Made by a program: the position numbers and the translations under genes
Source: Symsagittifera roscoffensis
Lineage: Eukaryota > Xenacoelomorpha > Acoela > Convolutidae
NCBI RefSeq assembly: GCF_963678635.1
Contig: NC_087064.1
Span: 36,527,716 to 36,591,715 of the forward strand
DNA: 64,000 nucleotides
Reading direction: 5' to 3'
In this document: one piece after another, positions 11,043 through 21,713 of the stretch
Layout of the letters: each line of letters begins with the position of its first letter
How positions within the stretch are numbered: the first letter of the stretch is position 1
The notes under the pieces: model-generated
Database searches by the model: none
What the model was told of the DNA's origin: nothing
The model's input: only the letters and a program-made list of their open reading frames with translations

Positions 11043-11575
11043 GATCAAATTCCGCCCAGGACAATTCAGGACTCCTACTTCGCCCCGGATCTAACAGCGA
11101 CGCCAATACCTTGGATCATCGCATTCATCAACAACCTACAGAAACTCTTGGAACTCAAACTGCCCATGGAACTCACCTCCATCCTCAGTCAAACCTCTCA
11201 TTGCAGCAGCCGAACGCCGACTTGTCACAAAGTTCAAACCTTCAGCCGAACCACCCAGAAGCTCAACTTCAAGGAACGACCATAGAATTGAACAATGGAA
11301 CTCAACTCCAAATCGACAATCAGCAATTGACAGCAACAGTGGGACAAAGACCGAACTCAGAAGCTCAACTTCATGAAAGGTCACCGCACTCCAACCCTGG
11401 AATTCAAATCCAAGTTTTCAATCAGCAGATGAACGCACCAGCAACCCGACAAAGAAATGTTTCAGCACCAATATTTCTTCCGACAGCAACTTCAAAAGCA
11501 GCTCAGAGTCAAATGATTGGACAGCAAATGACACAATTCTTGCTCCCTAGACAGCTAGCCCCCCACATGGACTAT

Positions 11576-11647
11576 ACCAGCCTTCAAGCCAACAACAGAA
11601 CCAGCCTTCAAGCCAACAACAGAACCAGCCTTCAAGCCAACAACAGA
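11576..11647 (+). repeat. 24 bp x3 in-frame tandem repeat in gag
   Basis: Three identical 24 bp units encode TSLQANNR three times in the Gln/Asn-rich linker. Exact identity suggests a recent slippage event. Confidence 0.9.
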
Positions 11648-12044
11648 GGACACATAATCCGAATAGCGCCTTTAGACCCATCTTGACGATTGGAAATCAG
11701 AATTCAACCAATCATCCCCCCACCAACGTGTTCAGTGGACACCAGACGACAGCTAAGGGTATCACAAACATCAACGGAGTACCGATACCAGCACAACCAG
11801 CACTACTGCCAACAAACCAAGGAGATCAACGAACAGCAACAAATTGGACCTCCAGCCAGCCGACCCGGACTCACCAATGTACACAACCTGCCATACGATC
11901 GTACCAGGAAGGATTCCTGGGAACCACGACAGCATACAACCCTACGAACATGCCGACATCATCAACAACAGCCTTCACTCATGCAGGCTGCAGGGGACCA
12001 ACAGGAACAACTCACCCAAATATCAACCGACCTCCCCCTCATCA

Positions 12045-12089
12045 ACATGCAGTCCATCAACATGCAGCACATCAACATGCAGCACATCA
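12045..12089 (+). repeat. 15 bp x3 in-frame tandem repeat in gag
   Basis: CATCAACATGCAG-type units repeat three times, encoding INMQ/HQHA-like residues depending on frame. The array lies next to the inferred frameshift before the capsid-like domain. Confidence 0.8.
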
Positions 12090-13165
12090 GAACCAGCCGA
12101 CTTATTCTCCGATTCCGACCAACCTTGGAACATTCCGACCAACCTCCGATTCCGACCAACGCCCATTGTCAAACCATTCATATTCGACGGAGAACCTGAA
12201 CAATGGTTAGATTGGATAGGACTGTTCAACGCAACCATCAACAGCACCGACATGACAAACTCGGAAAAGATGACACATCTGCAGAAACTTGTATCCGGAG
12301 ATGCCAAATCTCTCATCCGAGGATATGGATGCAATGGAGCAATGTATGACGCAGCCCTTCAGCGACTGGAAAACGACTTTGGTAACCCGACGAAGATAGT
12401 TACATCCTTCCTTCGACGACTCGACGCCATCAGCTGCCCCAATCTACGGCATACCAGAAGCTACAAGGAGCTCGCCAATTTCCTACAGACAATTGTCGAT
12501 ACAGTTACGACACTTGGATTCCAGCACGATCTACACTCTACGACAAATGTCCGAACAGTTTTGTCAAAACTGCCTACCACTTGCCGACTAGAATGGAATA
12601 GATACGATCTGCAATGCAACATCAGACAACCAGCACTGATCGACCTCACCAATTGGTTCAACATCTACGCCGAAGCATGCAGCGATTTGCCGAGCAACAA
12701 CAACAACACCAGAAACAGCAGCAGCAACAACAACTACAACAGCAGCAACACTCAAGGATCATCATCCAACGGTCACACCCACCAACATGGACCATCGGAT
12801 CACCGCGCCAATCAGAACAATCGGAACCAGCAACGCAGCCAGCAGCAACATAAATATGGACAAAAGGATCAACGACGAGATTTTTGCCCGGAGAAACGCA
12901 ATTGCCAGTACCTTGGAAAATGCCAACACTTCATCGCAATGAACCCAAAGGACAGATTACAGCATGCCAGGGACCTACAACTATGTTTCAACTGCCTCAG
13001 ACCCCACAAGTTCGCCGACTGTCAATGCAGTAAGGATGGATGCAGTAAGAAACACCACACACTTCTGCACAACAGCAGCACCTACAACTCGACGACACAG
13101 AGGGAGACAGCCAACTGGAATTCCAGACAACATGACGACACCACCAACTGCAGCACCAGCATAAG

Positions 13166-13930
13166 CACATTCCGACCCTGCCAATAACGATCTCTCATGG
13201 CAAACATAGAGTTCATGCCTATGCAATGCTTGATTGTGGAAGCAAACTGACATTGCTTAAATCATCAATCGCCCTCCAACTCAAACCAGATCTGCAATTA
13301 GACGACACCATCCAGCTAAACCAAGCACTGATATCATCAGACACAGCTTCTACAAAGATGACGATCGCGATTGGACCCTACAACCAGCAAAAGCAGCCAT
13401 TTCAATTAAATGACATCGACGTCATAATGGATTGGAACCTTTCCCAATTCAACCCTGAACTCGTCAACTCCATCTGCCAAAGGACCGAGCCACTTCAACA
13501 CATTCGGATAGCCACACTGCCCTCGAAAGAAATCGGAATCATCATTGGATGCGATGTCGCCGAACTCGTGACACCTTCAGAAGTAATCCATTCAAAACAA
13601 AATGTGCCTATTGGATGGAAAACGCCACTTGGATGGTCTCTCTGTGGACGAGACAATGCAGCGACACCCAACGACATCAACAAAATCAACTTCACGACAG
13701 ACGATACACTGTTTCGCCACGTAGCTGAATGGATGAAAATGGACGCCGAAGGGATTTCAACTGACCAACGCAGCCTCTCAACAGACGACAAGGAAGCTCT
13801 CCGCATCTTGGAATCTTCAACAACCCGCTTGCCCAATGGACACTACGAAGTTGGAATGCTTTGGAAACAGGGACAACAACTGCCAAACAATAGATGGCTT
13901 GCCAAGAAGCAGCTCGACAGCCTTCTCTAA
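13166..13930 (+). pseudogene. pol: BEL/Pao pol part 1: aspartic protease and start of RT
   Basis: Open in one frame from about 13166 to a TAA at 13928-13930. The start is mid-polyprotein, and the ATG at 13226 is internal. The protease active site is MLDCGS (residues 1-6 from 13226), matching the family's LLDSGS. The flap region includes IGIIIGCDVAELV, and PIGWKTPLGWSLCG is typical of the protease-RT linker. From about 13770 the sequence is the conserved BEL N-terminal RT extension (LPNGHYEVGMLWK). The frame continues past the stop into the RT. Confidence 0.88.
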
Positions 13931-14791
13931 CGACTGAAGAGAAACACTGAGATGGCACAGAAATATCAGGAGACCATCGTCACCGACTTGCAGAAAGGTT
14001 TCATAGTCAAAATTGATGATTCCCATGAAGACTCAACAGGAAAATGGTACCTTCCTCATCATCCAGTGACAACCATCAATAAACCTGGCAAGGTTCGCCG
14101 AGTCCTTAATACATCGAGCATCTACAAAGGAGAATCACTCAACAGCAACCTACTAACTGGACCAGACCTCCTCACAAACCTTACTGGAATCGTTATGCGA
14201 TTTCGCGAGGACCAAATCGCTATTTCTGCCGTTATTGAAGCAATGTTCATGCAGGTCTTCGTGAGCCCAGAGGACCAGCCGTATTTGCGATTTCTGTGGA
14301 AGGACAACACGGGCCAACCCGCAACCTTCCAATACACCCGCCACATCTTCGGAGCTACCGACTCACCATGTGTTGCCTGCTACGCCACTCGACAATGTGC
14401 GAAGGACAATGCCGACAAGTATCCAGCCTTGGAGCAAATCACAAAACGCAACATACACATGGACGACCTATACAAAGCCGTTTCAACACCGACGGAAGCG
14501 ACACAGTTAATGAAAGACCTTCAAAAGATGTTCAGCCTTGGAGGTTTCAACCTCACAAAATGGACCTCAAACTCTCAACAATTCCTCACAACAGTCAACG
14601 AGAACCACTTGGAAAACAGCGACAGCCTCACCAAGAAGGAACGACCCCTCGAAAGAGTTCTTCGAGTGAAATGGAAACCAGACACGGACGTCTTTCTTGT
14701 GGAAGCAAAGAAGTTTCACGCCATTGACAAGAAAGACTTAACGCAGCGCAAACTATTGAAGTTTGCTTCTTCAATCTTTGACCCGCTTTGA
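13931..14791 (+). pseudogene. pol: BEL/Pao pol part 2: reverse transcriptase
   Basis: Same frame as the preceding segment. Recognisable RT motifs are WYLPHHPVTTINKPGKVRRV, LNSNLLTGPDLL, FREDQIAISAVIEAMF and HMDDLYKA. The palm motif B Asp pair is kept (D171-D172 from the ATG at 13952, codons from 14462), although the usual Tyr-Val is His-Met. The motif A Asp, normally in A-D-I-E-A-M-F, is Val (codon GTT 14231-14233), one base away from Asp. That residue is required for polymerisation, so this copy should be dead. It ends at a TGA (14789-14791) in the FDPL motif, where the family usually has Gly (GGA to TGA). Confidence 0.9.
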
Positions 14792-16999
14792 ATTACGATG
14801 CCACTGACAATTCGACTACGACAATCACTTCAACTTGCCTGGAGTAATGGACCTCAATGGGACAAACTTCTAAACATGGAGCATTTAACAGACCTCAACG
14901 ATTGGATAGACAAGCGAAGCCAATTCAACGACATCTGCCTGCCCCGGGTTTACTTCAAACCAGAAACGAAGATACTGGAAACCCAACTCCATTTATTCAG
15001 CGACGCCTCCGAACTTGCCTTAGCATCAGTTGCTTACCTCAGAATCAGATACGACGACGACACAACGGAACTCAAGTTCGTCATTGGAAAAGCCCGAGTA
15101 GCACCCATCAGCAGAATGACAATTCCAAATCTCGAGCTTCAAGCCACCACTAACGGAGCTAAACTGTCTCGTTTCATCAAAGAACAACATGACATACGAA
15201 TCGACAATACGACACTATGGACAGATAGTACAACAGTTCTTCATTGGATAAACTCGCCGAATCAACGACACCGAATCTTCATTGCCAACCGCCTGAATTT
15301 CATCATGGACTCAACATCTTCACTGGACTGGAGATACGTGCCCAGCAAAGACAACCCTGCAGACGACGGAAAACGTGGTTACAAAGCATGTGACATGACT
15401 ACCGATTCACGATGGATCAAAGGACCAGACTTCTTGTTAAGACCATCATCAGATTGGCCTAATCACCCGCCAACACAACCTACAGCCGATATTCATCTGA
15501 CAGACAACGACCCACAACCGCCAACATCAGTAATCGACTTCAACCGATTTAGCACTTGGACAAGAGCACTCAGAGTTACTTCATATGTTCTTCTCTTCGC
15601 AGAAAACATCAAAAGGAAGACACGCCAGAGCCTCTCACTTCAACACCTCACCTTAGGATTCGCATGGATCATTAAACACTCACAGAATCAATCATTTCCC
15701 AAGGAAATAGCATGCCTGACAAACAAATCTGACATTGCATTCCGCAGCCCTCTACAACATCTTTGCCCCTTCATCGACGATCACGGATACTTACGTGCCA
15801 AAGGACGACTACAGAAAACCCCGCTTCTACTTTGCAGCCGACATCCAGTCATTCTGAACGCAAAAAATTACCCAATACAACTCTTCATGAAGCAAACACA
15901 CGAAATAAATTCCCATTGTGGAATGGAACACACTCGAAGCATTCTTCAGCAGGACTTCTGGATTATAAGATCACGCAAGCATCTGAAGAAAACTATTCGA
16001 CAATGCATACCTTGCCGACGCCTTCGACAGGAATCAGTGAAGCCTCTGATGGCAGATCTACCCCTACAACGACTCCCTTTATCGGAAAACAGTTACCCCT
16101 TCTACTCAACAGGAATTGACTTCTTTGGACCCTTCGCCACGCGGAACAACGACGAGTACAGTAAGCGATACGTTCTCTTCTTCACCTGCCTCGTCACGCG
16201 AGCAGTTCATTCAGAAATATGCCAGCAAATCGACACAAACTCAACTCTACAAGCCATACGCCGTTTCATCGCTAGACGCGGTAAACCCAGGATCATCTTC
16301 TCTGACAACAGAAAAGCCTTCGTTGCAGCTGACAAGGAATTACAGGAAAGCCTTTCTGAGATTCAACAAAGCAACGACTTCAACACTCAATGCCAATTAC
16401 TTGGAATAACCTGGAAGTTCAACCCACCTGCAGCTCCTCACTTGGGATCATGGGAACGCCTCATAAAAAAAATGAAGATTGCCTTCTACAAAGTCATTGG
16501 AACACGGACACTGGACGACGAAACGCTGTCAACCTTCACGTGCGAGGTTGAAGCTATGATGAATTCTCGCCCGCTAACACACGTCTCATCAGACCCAACC
16601 GACGACGAGCCCCTTACACCCAATCACCTTCTACTAGGACGACCAACAAACAATTTGCCTCCCGGATTGTTTCTCCCTCGCCACACAATGGACAAGAGAA
16701 CTTGGAAACAAGCTCAAGCCTTGAGTCAACAGTTCTGGAACAGATACCTCAAAGACTACTTGCCAACCTTGACAACCCGAACGAAATGGACAAAGCAAGT
16801 GGAAAATCTTCAGCAAGGAGACCTTGTATGGATACTGGAAGACCTAACGCCTCGAGGTCTTTGGCCCCTGGGACGGGTACTTCGTACTTTCCCAGGTGCA
16901 TACGGAATCGTTCGCTCTTGCGAAATTAAAACTAGCAGGTGGATTCTACACCGACCAGCAGTCAAACTCTCGCGAGTATTGGACCACAGAAACAACTAG
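14792..16999 (+). pseudogene. pol: BEL/Pao pol part 3: RNase H, integrase, DUF5641
   Basis: 733 codons from ATG 14798 in the same frame as the RT, ending at a natural stop. RNase H: LHLFSDASE (D69), IPNLELQA (E113), LWTDSTTV (D143), then VPSKDNPADD. Integrase zinc-binding region: HEINSHCG (residues 368-374) with CIPC (C403, C406). Catalytic core: GIDFFGP (D441), FSDNRKAF (D503, usually DNG) and PHLGSWERL (E553). C-terminus: GDLVWILEDLTPRGLWPLGR, a DUF5641-like domain. All three integrase acidic residues are present. It is a C-terminal piece of a polyprotein, read separately only because of the TGA at 14789. Confidence 0.92.
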
Positions 17000-17116
17000 A
17001 TGACCAACATGATCAACGACAGCTAACAACTAGATGACCATTACAATCAACGACGACGTTACCATCAGCTTCAACGAACAATTTTCTAATTTGCAACCTG
17101 CAAATGGGCCCAGCTA
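17000..17116 (+). other. BEL/Pao 3' leader and probable polypurine region
   Basis: After the pol stop, a ~42 bp unit (ACAACTAGATGACCA.. then ATCAACGAC) occurs twice. GGGCCCAGC directly precedes the TGTC start of the terminal repeat, where the plus-strand primer should lie. No long purine run is present. Confidence 0.55.
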
Positions 17117-18091
17117 TGTCAACGACATTTGAACTTTAATCTTTGCCAAACCTAATTTTGCCACAAATTTGACATGAATATGCCGCCAAATTAGTAAACT
17201 GAAAGACTCAAAACTCAAAAATCAAAAAGAAATCAGTTAAAACAAGAAACAACTAAACTACGATCTGAAATTGGAATCTTAATCATCCAAAACGTATAGC
17301 CATTGTCATTGGCGCACAATTGTTTTTTAAAAAAAGAAACCGAAACCAAGGTTTTTTTTTGTTTGAAAAATTAACGAACCCATCCTTATACTAACCAATC
17401 ATATTGTTTACTTTTTTTTCTTTTTTTGGATTGTAAGTTCCAAAGAAAAAAAAAACTCAAAATCATTTTTTTTGTTACAATACAATGGCGAGGGTTCCAT
17501 GTAATCAAAGGAATTACATATTGGCCATTTTGCATTTTGTCTGACACGTCAAAACGTGAATTAAGTTTAGGAGACATAGTCAATTAGAAATGAATTCAAC
17601 CTATGATGCTGTTTTTAAAGTCATAGAAACAGACGTAGAAATTTTAGCAAAAGCAATTAACCAAGCCATAAGCGATTCCGACGAAGTACAGATCATAAAC
17701 GATTTCTTAACGGAATTGAGGAGCGTGCTTGACGATGCCAATAATGAAGCAGTCAAGATAATACGCACCGGAACGGACCAGCAAGACTCAATCATAGAAC
17801 GATTGAAAACTTTGAAAGATTTGTACCGAACGATCCAACTACAATCAAAACGATAAGAGCGTACCCTCAACAACACTGCCACGTCTTTTTTAAACTCATC
17901 ACGAGTAGCCAGCAAGGTCTCGACGCCTTCAATAATACGACAAGCCTTGGAAAATCCTCCCCTTCGACGCCAAACGGAAAGTTTAACCCGTAGTAACACT
18001 ACACAAAACGTCACCATGGACCAGGACACCCCGGACGATTTGCCACAATTTTCTCGATTGACAGCAATCTTAAACACTACTTCAAACCACA
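17117..18091 (+). repeat. 3' terminal direct repeat of BEL/Pao, with gag N-terminus
   Basis: Matches 10071-11042. It contains a second copy of the gag start (ATG 17590, 88 codons to TAA at 17854-17856). Relative to the 5' copy it has an in-frame 3 nt insertion (extra Asp, near 17680). It lacks the 2 nt that break frame in the 5' copy, and has one nonsense change (TAC to TAA). Beyond that stop the same frame stays open to the repeat end. Translation from this copy would be useless for the element. Confidence 0.85.
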
Positions 18092-18352
18092 GTTATTGGC
18101 ATTTTCATGAAATTTAAGTATCCAAATGATGTTTAGGAAATCTGAAAAATAAAACACGGTTGAATGTAATTTTCTTGTTTATAATTTATGCATTTCAAAA
18201 AACAGCTGATTTTATTAAGTAATGCCAATCCTAAGTAAATCATTGTCATAAATAACGCTTATTATGGACTAAACTAGCCTAAGATTTTGAAAAGAAACGT
18301 TTTACAGATGAAAAAATAATGATTTGAGTTGCTTGTAAAGTTTAATTTTCGA

Positions 18353-18400
18353 CCTGAAGTCCTTTCGGCTTGAAGTCCCGTCGGCTTGTTGTCCTAGACC
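18353..18400 (+). repeat. 16 bp minisatellite, three units
   Basis: CCTGAAGTCCTTTCGG, CTTGAAGTCCCGTCGG and CTTGTTGTCCTAGA follow each other. They match the 16 bp unit at 3407-3438. Confidence 0.65.
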
Positions 18401-18464
18401 CGAGCAAGCTACTTCCAATTTGAAGTTAATATGCTAATAATCTATCAAACTAGCGGTTATATAT

Positions 18465-18540
18465 CAGTATTTAGACAACCGCGTATTCAGACTGGTCAGT
18501 TTTTAGACAAAAATTGAAATAACCAATTAGAATAGAGAAA
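18465..18540 (+). repeat. MULE left terminal inverted repeat
   Basis: Pairs with 19750-19825. The outer 50 bp are strongly conserved and the inner part (near CCAATTAG) diverges. Confidence 0.8.
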
Positions 18541-18797
18541 GCAAAAACAAAAATCACTCAAGAACAATGAAATATTATCGGACAAAACTTAAAACGATAT
18601 TTTAGGCAGAATAAATTTAAGCCGACAGAAAGTTAATAGTTTGAGATAGTTCATAGTTTTTCAAAGGTTTTGACAAATGACTGCAACTCCCTCCCAATAC
18701 AATTTCGATGACAAGTGACCCCCCAGTAAAAAAAACTTTTCAGGCGAATTATTTTGTAGTCCAATAACTGATATTTTCGTCGTTTTTTCGGGCTGGT

Positions 18798-19677
18798 TCA
18801 CCACGCGAAATTCTTCGTAATTGCATGCGAGACTCGATTTCTTGGGCACTTAATTTTTAATTTTTTCAGGAAGTTCCAAAAATTTGGCCGAACGACCCCA
18901 ACTTCTTTGTTCCATCTCGTATTCCAATTTTCGCATTTGTTGGTATTTCTCATGGTAACATCCCTGTCAAAAACATTCCACATAACAAGGGGGACGTACC
19001 CACTTATCCAAAATTCAGTAATGCCCAGACGACCGGTACTTTCCAATTTTCACTCGATCCAAAAATTGTATAAATCTGTAAGAACGGTCGGGGGGCCGTT
19101 TTGAACGTTCTATCCCCCAAAATATTTTTTGATCTTACCAAAAATTCGAGTCCTTGAATTGTTGCAAATATTAGCATATCATCGCCTCGATGCAGTAGAA
19201 AATCCTTGTTGTTAGAGGTTTTCGTCCATTGGTCGTTGAGATTTATTTCCTCAAAACTTTTGGGTATGGCGGGCAATTTTTTTTCACGGGTTCGGCTCAT
19301 TGATTTTCGTACTTGGCTGAATGCTGGAGGTAAACAATTCTCATCTGTTTCCTGCACTTGATTTTCGTAAATTGTTTTCAGGGGGACAACTGGTTTTTTT
19401 CTTCAATTTTTTCGATGATATTTTCCTTAAACTTTTGCTCCGACACGCGATCTTCTGGGGGCAAGTGGGGGTGAGTTGCAGGTTTATTAATAAATTTGAT
19501 ATTTGAAATTTCGTGAGTTAATTGGGACGGGCAACTATCGATAACGCATTTATAGTATTGAATATTTTCTCTTTTTCGATTTTTCTTATATAAATAACCA
19601 TCAAAAAGTAAGTTTTCCCCTCTGAACGGGGCTTTCACAAAAAAAAATTCCATTATTTTGCGATAATTTATTGCCAA
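18798..19677 (-). pseudogene. FLYWCH + MULE transposase (frameshifted)
   Basis: Read on the minus strand from 19677. The first frame (to 19378) has a FLYWCH zinc finger at residues 20-71: ENLLFDGYLYKK, C44-x4-C49 and H69-x-H71. A frameshift near 19370 leads to the next segment (down to 19004). There KSMSRTREKKLP, FLLHRGDDMLIFAT and GDRTFKTAPRPFLQIY match the MULE core, where the usual D-G-T-F-K has Arg for Gly. VPVVWALL follows, then a stop. Downstream fragments to about 18798 do not clearly show the remaining catalytic residues. No convincing start codon was seen. Confidence 0.8.
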
Positions 19678-19749
19678 CTTTCGGCCAATTGAGATATTAA
19701 TTCGTTAGTTTTCAATTTCTTGTTTATTTTGGAGTTCAGATTTTGATTC

Positions 19750-19825
19750 TTTTCGACCAATCAGAATTGAGTATTTACTTTGTCTAAATACTGACTAGTA
19801 TGAATACGCGGCTGTCTAAATACTG
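19750..19825 (-). repeat. MULE right terminal inverted repeat
   Basis: Reverse complement of the left terminus. It carries the subterminal direct repeat CAGTATTTAGACA twice, about 32 bp apart. Confidence 0.8.
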
Positions 19826-19829
19826 GCTG

Positions 19830-20480
19830 CACGCCCAAAGTAGCACACACTCTCTATTTTGATTGAATTGATTTCGTGTGAATTTCAAAGAACATCATAA
19901 TTCAGCCTATGTTTGTGATGAAATTCAAACATACGCGAATAAAAAAATACCCGGATTGGAGTATCATATTGTGAACCCTCAACCGTAATAAATAAACGAA
20001 CAAGAATCGAGTTTAAAGTGTTATTAGTTTAACGGTTTAAATAAACGTGCCATAAAAATAATTTGTGTGTTGATTTAAAGATCAGTTGTTCGGCCTGAAT
20101 GCAAATATGGGTTAAAAAAATTGGTCAGTAACATATCTAGGTCAAAAGACAGTGTTTTTTTGTTTCCGAGTTTTTTCATGTTTTTTTTTCTGTTTTTTTT
20201 TCTTATATTAGATTGTTAAACTTTCTACTTACGCCACAGTCAAACTGACAGCCAATTTTTTCTAGCCAGGCTCTTTAACTATTATGCTTTTCTATTTTAC
20301 TTGTCTTAAAACTTATTGGTTACTTTGTCTATGCTAGCTAGGTGATAGTTGCTGAAAATAATCGCCGATGCACAAAAAGTGATCAGATGTTGTTTCACAA
20401 TTCTTGCTAAACTCTCTAAAATAAAATTAACGAGAGTCGTCAATCCCCCTTTTTTTGCAAAATTGTTATCACACCAAAAC
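19830..20480. other. Intergenic, no gene recognised
   Basis: AT-rich with T-homopolymers near 20155-20205. No open frame or RNA gene of note. Confidence 0.45.
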
Positions 20481-20487
20481 TTTCGAT

Positions 20488-20998
20488 TTTATTGCTCCCA
20501 TTTTCGTAACGAAAATAACGGAAAATTTGTGCTCGTGGTGCTTTTTTTCTTCAGACAATTTTTGACTTTTTAACAAGCTATTTTGATGGGATTGTTTTCT
20601 ATCATTCAAAAGGTATTGTTGCCTTGAGCTTAAATTTGAAAAGACTTCATAAGTCTTAAAAAATGCTACAAATTGGTTGGAAGAAGCTTATTTGCCACAA
20701 TTGATGGGATTGTTATTTTGATGGGATTGTTTTCTATCATTCAAAAGGTATTGTTGCCTTGAGCTTAAATTTGAAAAGACTTCATGAGTCTTAAAAAATG
20801 CTATAAATTGGTTGGAAGAAGCTTATTTGCCACAATTGATTTATTACAAGGAGCAAAATTTATCACTCTGTACTTTCAATGGCCTGTTCATTTTAATTTA
20901 ATTTATTATACTTAATCTTTTTAATGTTATTACTGCTCCATAGACGTTAAAAGGCAGTCGGAACATTCAGGGCTTCGCCCTGATACGAGCAGTCTTCT
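20488..20998 (+). mobile_element. Family B non-autonomous element, copy 3
   Basis: Begins near CCCATTTTCGTAACGAAAAT, passes through GTGGTGC-T-run-CTTCAGAC, and ends CGGAACATTCAGGGCTTCGC then CCTGATACGAGCAGTCTT. The 3' hairpin stem is CAGGGC/GCCCTG around TTC. It contains a 135 bp internal tandem duplication. Confidence 0.7.
20581..20850 (+). repeat. 135 bp tandem duplication inside family B copy 3
   Basis: 20581-20715 and 20716-20850 are nearly identical (TTTTGATGGGATTGTTTTCT starts both), so the duplication arose after insertion. Confidence 0.85.
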
Positions 20999-20999
20999 T

Positions 21000-21700
21000 T
21001 TTTTATAGATTTGTCCTTATGCTTGGAAAATGAAGCAAGAATGATCGTATCGGGACAAAACCTGACTGTTCTGTCAGTACTTAAAAAGCACAGCAAAATT
21101 TTTTTTGAAAAAAAAACTGCTTTTCTATATTTGCAAGAAAAGGATTGCAAACTAAACAAACTTCAACAAAAAACAAAGATCAAGCACAAAAGAAGAACCA
21201 AAAAGGGATTTCAATGTATCTTTAACTTCGCTTGCGATGATCACAGCTAGGATTTTTTGTTTCGATTTCACGATTGGGTATCAAGTTTTTTTCAGATGGT
21301 ACGAGTATAATCAGTCCTAGTCGGTTAGTTAAAAGTCGGAATCAGAACAAATTATTCGAGGGTTGTATGTTCTGATTGTGAAAAAGAGAGCAATTGTGAA
21401 AAGGAGATCGATTTTTATACCTTTGTTTATTTTTGCACATTAGAAAAGTGCGACAGCGGAATTTTGCAGCATTTTGGGAAAACATGCAAACGCTTGTTTG
21501 GTACTGCTATTAATTTTTACGGCAGAATGATTTGCATTTCATTTTCGGAGTGAAAACTGAAATCACCTTAAAACAACACTGTAAAAAAATGAATTGTATT
21601 AAGGGGTGCCTGTTGTTCCGAGCCTCGAAAATGGGGAGTAACTTTGTATACAGGTGTGTTTTAGTTTTTTCTTTTTTTTTGGTTTTCAAGGAAAACTCAA
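21000..21700 (+). other. Intergenic; Lys-rich open frame, unassigned
   Basis: A 79-codon plus frame at 21011-21250 is Lys-rich and shows no recognisable domain or supporting splice signals. The rest is unremarkable. Confidence 0.4.
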
Positions 21701-21713
21701 GTATCACACATAA

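Larger units (their letters stand above)
10542..13187 (+). pseudogene. gag: BEL/Pao gag (interrupted)
   Basis: Gag is the nucleocapsid precursor. The N-terminus (from ATG 10542) is helical and acidic. It is followed by a Gln/Asn-rich linker, a DUF1759-like capsid segment (about 12165-12450; GEPEQWLDW then LVSGDAKSLI), a poly-Gln/Asn tract (about 12690-12860) and two zinc knuckles (about 12985-13070): C-x2-C-x3-H-x4-C and C-x4-C-x3-H-x4-H. Breaks: the first frame stops at 10844. The 3' repeat copy lacks 2 nt there, which puts the insertion in this copy. Reading then continues in another frame to a TGA at about 11684-11686, and shifts again near 12090-12100. A further shift separates gag from protease near 13100-13165. 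The linker holds 24 bp and 15 bp tandem repeats. Confidence 0.85.
10071..18091 (+). mobile_element. BEL/Pao LTR retrotransposon, nearly full length
   Basis: An 8.0 kb element with direct repeats at 10071-11042 and 17117-18091 and the BEL/Pao domain order between them: gag (DUF1759-like), zinc knuckles, aspartic protease, reverse transcriptase, RNase H, H2C2 integrase and a DUF5641-like C-terminus. Base composition is richer in GC than the flanks, and codon structure is still clear. The flanking 5-mers (ATCTA and GTTAT) do not match, so no target duplication is visible. Sampled terminal-repeat divergence is about 3%, so insertion was fairly recent. In-frame stops, frameshifts and a lost RT aspartate mean it cannot be autonomous now. 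Confidence 0.93.
18465..19825 (-). mobile_element. MULE DNA transposon, 1.36 kb, with TIRs
   Basis: Terminal inverted repeats of about 70 bp flank a minus-strand transposase. The left end (from 18465) reads CAGTATTTAGACAACCGCG, and the right end read inward from 19825 is CAGTATTTAGACAGCCGCG. Both continue with TATTCA, ACT and GTCAGT-TTTAGACAAA. CAGTATTTAGACA therefore occurs twice in the right TIR and once plus a one-base variant in the left. No 9-11 bp target duplication was recognised. The element is short for a MULE and its transposase is broken. Confidence 0.8.

Noticed and set aside
10741-11384. Minus-strand frames of 82-121 codons in the BEL gag region (and 17601-18077).
   Set aside because: Shadows of gag; they contain no recognisable motifs and recur only because the terminal repeat does.
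10066-18096. A target duplication for the BEL/Pao element.
   Set aside because: The five bases outside each terminal repeat (ATCTA and GTTAT) do not match, nor do small shifts of the boundary.
21011-21250. 79-codon Lys-rich plus frame as a gene.
   Set aside because: Low-complexity composition, no similarity, and it lies directly after a family B element in AT-rich DNA.
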